From positions 1 to 20,386 of the forward strand of contig PBSR01000104.1 of assembly GCA_002726335.1 (NCBI GenBank): a stretch of 20,386 bases of DNA. Reading direction: 5' to 3'. This stretch comes from Gemmatimonadaceae bacterium. GTDB taxonomy: Bacteria > Latescibacterota > UBA2968 > UBA8231. Numbering within the stretch: position 1 is the first letter of the stretch; every line of letters starts with the position of its first letter. A program made the translations under genes and the position numbers. Below, piece after piece: positions 16,110-20,386 of this stretch. The notes under the pieces are model-generated. The model did no database searches and was not told the origin of the DNA. It saw only the letters and a list, made by a program, of their open reading frames with translations.

Positions 16110-16634
16110 ATGGGAACTCCGGATCCGATCACGGGCAAAGTAGCAGCCATCATCGACGACACGACTCTCGTACTCAACGTGGGCAGTCTGGATGGTGTGC
16201 GCGAGGCGCAGCTGTTCGCCATCATCTCCGTCCAGGGCGAGGTCTCCGACCCGGATACCGGGGACAGCCTGGGCCAATGGGAGGCGGTGAAGGGACGGGT
16301 CGTGGTGACACACGTACAGGAACGTATGGCCACCGTCCGTTCCCCTCTGCTCGAGGATTCCGGGCAGAGCACCGGAACCTTGAGCGCCATGATGGTGCGC
16401 CATTCCTTCGGTCTGTACGGGGAGCGGGAACGGGAGCGGGAGCGGCTGGAGGTGCATCCCGCCGTGGTCAGCGGACGCCCGAGGATGCAGCCGATCGAAG
16501 TAGGGGACGCGGTACGGTCGATTTCGCTCGAGGCGCTGGCCGAGGCGGCGGACGCGCAGGGGGGCACGCCTGACCTGCCGTCGGAGAGCTATGCCACCAG
16601 CCCGCCCCCTGCGGAGACGGACGATGCCGGGTAG
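16110..16634 (+). CDS. unknown 174-aa protein with FlgT C-terminal-like domain
   Basis: The first 80 residues resemble the small beta domain found at the end of FlgT and many uncharacterised bacterial proteins: GKVAAIIDDTTLVLNVGS at 9-26, then DGVREAQLFAII, a conserved-looking DPDTGDSLG at 48-56 and VVVTHVQERMATV. I cannot give a function. No signal peptide or membrane helix is visible, so it is probably cytoplasmic or exported by another route. Residues 105-112 are four Glu-Arg repeats encoded by a tandem hexamer. The last 40 residues are Ala/Pro/Ser-rich and probably disordered. The start ATG at 16110 has GGGGAG about 8 nt upstream. The end overlaps the LptE-like gene by 11 nt, which suggests co-translation. 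Confidence 0.8.
   Translation: MGTPDPITGKVAAIIDDTTLVLNVGSLDGVREAQLFAIISVQGEVSDPDTGDSLGQWEAVKGRVVVTHVQERMATVRSPLLEDSGQSTGTLSAMMVRHSFGLYGERERERERLEVHPAVVSGRPRMQPIEVGDAVRSISLEALAEAADAQGGTPDLPSESYATSPPPAETDDAG
16422..16445 (+). repeat. tandem hexamer GAGCGG x4 (one GAACGG variant)
   Basis: Four in-frame copies of a 6-nt unit encode ERERERER inside the 174-aa unknown protein. Copy-number change would add or remove Glu-Arg pairs without a frameshift. Confidence 0.8.
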
Positions 16635-17130
16635 CCTGCGACAGGTCATCGTCGGCCTGGCGACCGTACTGGCCCTGACAGGTTGCGCTCGTTATTCGAC
16701 GAGTGCCGGACTCGTGGGCGGGATTAAAACGGTGGCCATCCCTACCGCCGAGAACGAGACCTCGGAGGTGGACGTGGGCCAACGGCTGGCGGATCGCGCC
16801 ACGGACGCATTTCTCGCCGACGGCCGGCTGCGCGTCGTCGACGAAGAATCCGCCGATGCCCTGCTCCTGCTGCGTGTCGAGCGTCTGGAAGACGAACCGT
16901 TCACCTTCACCGCCGACGAAGTCACGGAGCAGTACCGATTCCGTCTGTTCGCCAGCGCCATGCTCGAGCGCACCGGAGATGGCAGCGAACTGCTGGAGCT
17001 AGAGCGTCTCGTCGGCTGGGGGACCTACGACGCGGCGCTGCCCGAGGAAGATGGGCGGGAGCCGGCGGTGGCAGCAGCCATGGACATGATGATCGAAGAG
17101 ATGGTGGATCGCACCACAGCTTCCTGGTAG
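16624..17130 (+). CDS. lptE: LptE-like LPS-assembly lipoprotein
   Basis: The 168-aa product starts at ATG 16624 (GGAG 7 nt upstream) with a lipoprotein signal peptide whose lipobox ALTGC puts the lipidated cysteine at C21. The mature part follows the LptE pattern: CARYSTSAG, then KTVAIPTAENETSE (a beta strand with a polar N-x-T turn), RLADRATDAFLADGRLRVVDEESADALLLLRVERLED and a C-terminal helix. LptE plugs the LptD barrel that places lipopolysaccharide on the outer leaflet of the outer membrane. Its presence supports a diderm cell with LPS. The length fits the family. It overlaps the preceding gene by 11 nt. The symbol is given from domain resemblance; lptD is not in the window. It converges with the minus-strand UroD pseudogene, 16 nt apart. 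Confidence 0.78.
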   Translation: MPGSLRQVIVGLATVLALTGCARYSTSAGLVGGIKTVAIPTAENETSEVDVGQRLADRATDAFLADGRLRVVDEESADALLLLRVERLEDEPFTFTADEVTEQYRFRLFASAMLERTGDGSELLELERLVGWGTYDAALPEEDGREPAVAAAMDMMIEEMVDRTTASW

Positions 17131-17146
17131 CGCCGCAAACCGAACT

Positions 17147-18092
17147 CTACGATCTGCCGGGCGGATAGCCGCCGAATTCGCCGTAGGCCTCGAGCAGGGC
17201 CAGAGCGTTCTCGATCGCCGAACTCGGCCTTGAGCGTTGCCGGCGCCATATCGGCAGCCTCGGGCTGCAGTGACTGGAGCACGTCGAGACCGCCTTCGAC
17301 CATGAGCGGGATGAGGGGGCGCACCGAACCGCACGTGTGATGCATGACACGGCAACCAGAGCTTCTGGCAAGGCCGGTGTAGGCCGAGAACCCCTCCTGC
17401 AGGTACTCGATCCACATGGCTGGCGACAGAAGGGGGCCATTCTGTGATCCGAAGTCGTCGCCCGTCAGGACGATGTCGAGTTTGCCCGCCGCGGCTTCGA
17501 AGATACGCCGAGCGTATTCCAGGTAGAAGGACCGGATGCGGCGGAAGATGGCGTGGACGATTTCGGGGCTGTCGACCATGTCGACGAAGATCTGCTCCAC
17601 GCCCCGCATATACATGGCCGGTTTGAGCTGGGCCAGTCGGTTCAGCCGGTCCCCCATGAACACGACGACGCGGCCATCGTCGCGGATCGCGTCGCACTGC
17701 GACTCGATGTCCGAGTAGTCGAACCAGTCGGCACACGGCCAGTGGTCGTAGGCCTCGATGGCGTCGACGCTTGTGGCCCCGGCCAGCGGCGAGCAAGCCA
17801 CCTCGCGGTAGTCTTCGGAGCCGCCACCCGTCTCGATGTGAACCGGTTGTCGGCGAACACCCCAGATATCCTCATCGTCGCCATCGGCAAAGGTCGCCAG
17901 CGGGGGGCCGATGAAGGTGGGACCGGGGATATAGCGCAGATCGATGTCGTAGCGGTCGAGAAGCTGCTGCTTGGTCAGACGAAGTTCGGCGGCCAGCTTG
18001 CGTTCGAAACCCGACGACGTCCACAGGTCGCTGGGGACGCGGTCTGGCTCTTCGAAGTTGAGGGCGAGGAATGTCCTTTCTCGGGAGTCCAT
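17147..18092 (-). pseudogene. second UroD-family (methyltransferase-like) gene with internal deletion and frameshift
   Basis: Residues 1-293, from ATG at 18092, form a normal UroD-superfamily protein. They open MDSRERTFLALNFEEPDRVP, contain TGDDFGSQNGPLLSP, and have the metal motif MHHTCGSVRPLIP (H252, C254) and LQSLQPEAADM. At LKAEFGD (near 17214) this frame turns into Arg-rich nonsense that would run on to 17025. A different frame directly after the same point reads IENALALLEAYGEFGGYPPG and stops at 17147, which is the normal C-terminal ending of this family. The segment usually found between these parts (a GGID-like strand, a glycine-rich loop and an NIQ-like motif, roughly 50-60 residues) is absent. 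The 946-nt span is not a multiple of three. Loss of the barrel's last strands should inactivate it, unless the assembly is wrong. It follows the NhaC gene by 7 nt. Confidence 0.8.
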
Positions 18093-18099
18093 GCCAGGG

Positions 18100-19791
18100 T
18101 CAGTCCTGGCGGTCGGGATCGCTGCCGAACAACCACAGCATGGCACAGATGACGGCAGCGCCCAGAAGCAGTCCGACCCAGGCCGGCCAGATCATCGCCG
18201 TGCCCACATAGCCGATCAGCGCAGCTACCGCCATGGTCGCCAGGGCGTAGGGCGACTGGGTCTTGACGTGGTCGAGGTGGTCACAGCCGGAGGCGACGCT
18301 CGACAACACGGTGGTGTCGCTGATGGGAGAGCAGTGGTCGCCGAAGATGGCGCCGTCGAGGACGGCGGCGGCGACAAGGACGGCGATGGGCATGCCGCCG
18401 AGGCTGTGGGCAAGGGGAATCGTCGTCGGCAGCAGGATGGCCATCGTCGTCCACGAGGTGCCGATGGAGAAGGCGACGGCGGAAGCGAGGAGGAACACGA
18501 GAACGGGAAGCAACCCGGCGGGCAGGCTGTCGCCGAGGAGGGCGACGAGGTAGGCGCTCGTGCCAACGGCACCGCAGGCTTCCTTGATGGCCCAGGCGAG
18601 CACCAGGATGAGGAGGGCCCGGCTGAAGCCGGTGACGCCGCCGGCCCAGGCGCGGCCGGCACGGGCGGGGCTGATGGGGAAGTGGCCTGCCCCATCGCGA
18701 CGACTGATGGCCAGACCGAAGGCGAGTACAGAGCCGGCGATGGCCGCCTGGAACATGACGCGGGCACCGTCGGCGTTGGAGAAGACCGTCGTCCAGTACC
18801 CCTGGCTGAAAAAGCCGTTCCGCCCTCTCGATTCGATCACATCGGCCACACTCCAGGCGTCCAGCTGCATTCCCGCCAGCACCCCGAAGATGACAAGTGC
18901 CACGGGGCCAGCAGCAACACGCCAGTCCGCGTCGATACCTTCCGGTACGTCGAGACCCCGATCCTCGTTGCCGGCCATGGCCTGGGCCCCGGGGCGCTGG
19001 ACCTGCCCCGTGGCGGTGGCCCGTCGCTCGGCACCCAGCATGGGGCCGAAGTCCCGACGCAGGAAGATACTGGCGCCGACGAAGAAGAGGGCCAGGAGGC
19101 AGTAGAACCGGCTCGGCAGGGCGCGGAAGAACAGCTCGTATCCGGAGATGCCCGTACCCACCGACTCCATGGCGTCCTCGAAGAGCCCGACTTCATAGCC
19201 GATCCAGGTGCTGATCAGCGCGATCCCGGCCACCGGCGCGGCGGTGGAGTCCACCACGTAGGCGAGTTTTTCGCGGGATATGCGGAAGCGGTCAAAGACG
19301 GGGCGCATCGTCGTACCGACGACGAGGGTATTGGCGTAGTCATCGAAGAAGATGGCCATGCCGAGCAACCAGGTGGACAGCCGCGCCGCCCGTTTGCCCT
19401 CGGCACTGCGGGCCAGTCTTTCGGCTATGCCCCGCGTGCCCCCGGCGACGGAGACGATGCGCACCATGCCGATGAGGGAGACGGTGAAGGCGAGGATGTA
19501 GAGTTGGAAGGAGTCACTCAGGGGTGTCCACACGAATCCGAGGGTGGTGGCCCGAAGGACTTCGAGGACGCTGCCTATGAACCCGAGGTCTGCAGGCAGG
19601 GCGATGATGGCGGCGCCCACCAGGGCTGTGCAGAGGCCGAGGATGAGCCGGCCGGTGAGGATCGCTACCGAGATGGCGCAGACGGGGGGAAACAGGCTCC
19701 AACCGCTGTGGTCACCGAAGGTCGGCAGCAGGGCGCCACTGACTGCGGCGCTGAGCAGGAGAGCGACGGCGTAGCGGGCAGGGGTGTTCAA
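18100..19791 (-). CDS. NhaC-family Na+/H+ antiporter
   Basis: The 563-aa polytopic membrane protein has about 12-13 hydrophobic segments and the NhaC signature FGDHCSPISDTTVLSS in the C-terminal half. FFDDYANTLVVGTTMRP in the N-terminal half is the matching inverted-repeat motif, as expected for the ion-transporter superfamily. Members exchange Na+ for H+, or a malate/lactate-type organic anion pair, across the cytoplasmic membrane. The best start is TTG at 19791, because the gene before it ends at 19800 and no ATG or GTG precedes the first helix. The context of a sodium:solute symporter directly upstream suggests that one imports a substrate with Na+ and the other re-expels Na+. It is slightly longer than typical NhaC, with a polar loop around residues 255-290. 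Confidence 0.9.
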   Translation of the reverse strand: MNTPARYAVALLLSAAVSGALLPTFGDHSGWSLFPPVCAISVAILTGRLILGLCTALVGAAIIALPADLGFIGSVLEVLRATTLGFVWTPLSDSFQLYILAFTVSLIGMVRIVSVAGGTRGIAERLARSAEGKRAARLSTWLLGMAIFFDDYANTLVVGTTMRPVFDRFRISREKLAYVVDSTAAPVAGIALISTWIGYEVGLFEDAMESVGTGISGYELFFRALPSRFYCLLALFFVGASIFLRRDFGPMLGAERRATATGQVQRPGAQAMAGNEDRGLDVPEGIDADWRVAAGPVALVIFGVLAGMQLDAWSVADVIESRGRNGFFSQGYWTTVFSNADGARVMFQAAIAGSVLAFGLAISRRDGAGHFPISPARAGRAWAGGVTGFSRALLILVLAWAIKEACGAVGTSAYLVALLGDSLPAGLLPVLVFLLASAVAFSIGTSWTTMAILLPTTIPLAHSLGGMPIAVLVAAAVLDGAIFGDHCSPISDTTVLSSVASGCDHLDHVKTQSPYALATMAVAALIGYVGTAMIWPAWVGLLLGAAVICAMLWLFGSDPDRQD

Positions 19792-19799
19792 CGATGTCG

Positions 19800-20386
19800 T
19801 CAGTCCGTGTCGACGAGGGCCTTGACCTCAGATCGGGGTACTGTGGACATCTCGAGCTTGAAGGCGAGCAGGTACATCATGATGACGCCGATCACCCACC
19901 ACACGATCTGCCAGACCCACAGGGTCGGAATGCCGAAGGACCAGGCAGCCGGGTCGGATTCGTTGCCGAGTACGGCAAAGGGCCCGATGGCGCAGAGGAA
20001 CCAGATGATGACGAAGGCCCAGACCGGTTTCTTCCAGCGTTCTGCCGCCGGCTCGAGGCGTGTGTGCTCCCGCAGGAAATCGTGCGACTCGTGGCGATGG
20101 CGGGCTTTCTCATCGTCCCGCGTCTGGGTGAAGGCGCTGACGAGGACGCAGGTGCCGAGGTTGAACAGGATGCCCCAGCCGGCACTGTGGATGGTCAGCG
20201 GGTAGCGGCCGATACCGATCAGGCCGCCCAGCTGGGTGACGTAGGTGAAGGTGACTGCGAGAATGCCGGCGATCAGCCCGGCGACGACACCCTGTGGCGT
20301 GAACCAGCGGAAGAAACAGATGCCGAGCAGGGCCGGCCACATCTGAAAGCCGTAGGATACGGCGGCGCCACCGAGCAGCACGAGCA
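19800..20386 (-). CDS. sodium:solute symporter (SSS) family, C-terminal part, cut by the window edge
   Basis: The frame is open through the right end of the window, so only the last 195 or so codons are visible. GAAVSYGFQMWPALLGICFF followed by FTPQGVVAGLIAGILAVTFTYV is the typical late-helix pattern of SSS transporters of the PutP/PanF/monocarboxylate type. A charged loop (DDEKARHRHESHDFLREH) then separates it from two more helices, and the protein ends at ALVDTD. The family imports sugars, amino acids, carboxylates or pantothenate with Na+. The substrate cannot be told from this part. The stop at 19800 is 8 nt before the NhaC start, consistent with one operon that runs on into the UroD pseudogene. 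Confidence 0.88.
   Translation of the reverse strand, partial: LVLLGGAAVSYGFQMWPALLGICFFRWFTPQGVVAGLIAGILAVTFTYVTQLGGLIGIGRYPLTIHSAGWGILFNLGTCVLVSAFTQTRDDEKARHRHESHDFLREHTRLEPAAERWKKPVWAFVIIWFLCAIGPFAVLGNESDPAAWSFGIPTLWVWQIVWWVIGVIMMYLLAFKLEMSTVPRSEVKALVDTD

Noticed and set aside
17971..20205. Long plus-strand open frame of 744 codons opposite the symporter and antiporter genes
   Set aside because: Product is low-complexity and rich in Gly, Asp, Glu, His and Arg with no fold. It is antisense to clear membrane-protein genes and is a by-product of high G+C codon use.
1..20386. CRISPR arrays, insertion sequences, tRNA or rRNA genes, attachment sites
   Set aside because: No regularly spaced repeats, transposase motifs, cloverleaf-like segments or rRNA-like stretches were seen on reading both strands; an untested short RNA cannot be excluded.

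Overview
The window looks like chromosomal DNA from a high-G+C, Gram-negative, probably uncultivated bacterium. The diderm assignment rests on an LptE-like LPS-assembly lipoprotein, a second lipobox protein and a periplasmic-type S41 protease. Corrinoid methyltransferase components, a RACo-type activator, several UroD-family proteins and a GHL10 lipoprotein together recall FCB-group lineages such as Latescibacterota or Gemmatimonadota-like bacteria. That placement is a guess from gene content, not a measurement.

Layout. (1) 146-8645, minus strand: a very tightly packed eight-gene unit. In transcription order it holds an unknown 217-aa protein, a UroD/MtaA-family methyltransferase, a corrinoid (B12) protein, a small Cys-rich protein, a RACo/DUF4445 corrinoid activator, a homocysteine S-methyltransferase-domain protein, MnmG (GidA) and a broken MFS transporter. 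Neighbours overlap by 4-8 nt or lie 10-37 nt apart. (2) 8694-12320, minus strand: lipoyl synthase LipA, an APH-like kinase coupled to it by an ATGA overlap, then a GHL10-family lipoprotein. A good sigma70-type promoter precedes lipA. (3) 12542-14545, minus strand: a secreted S41 (CtpA-like) protease with a PDZ domain and a long acidic C-terminal extension. (4) 14546-14979: a divergent regulatory region with a perfect 16-bp palindrome and a near-consensus promoter firing to the right. (5) 14980-17130, plus strand: envelope genes, namely a membrane-anchored M23 peptidase, an intrinsic-terminator-like hairpin, an unknown 174-aa protein and an LptE-like lipoprotein. (6) 17147-20386, minus strand: a sodium:solute symporter (cut by the window edge), an NhaC-type antiporter and a second UroD-family gene broken by an internal deletion.

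How the parts fit. The most interesting locus is 3203-8645. It has the pieces of a multi-subunit cobalamin methyltransferase in which the only visible methyl acceptor module is a homocysteine domain, not a folate or CoM module. The simplest reading is methyl donor (unknown) -> UroD-family enzyme -> corrinoid protein -> homocysteine -> methionine, with RACo rescuing oxidised cobalamin. The two unknown proteins (217 aa and 97 aa) are candidate new components. Two genes in the window (MFS and the second UroD) each appear to have lost an internal segment of tens of codons with a frame change. Either the genes are decaying or the assembly is faulty at those spots.
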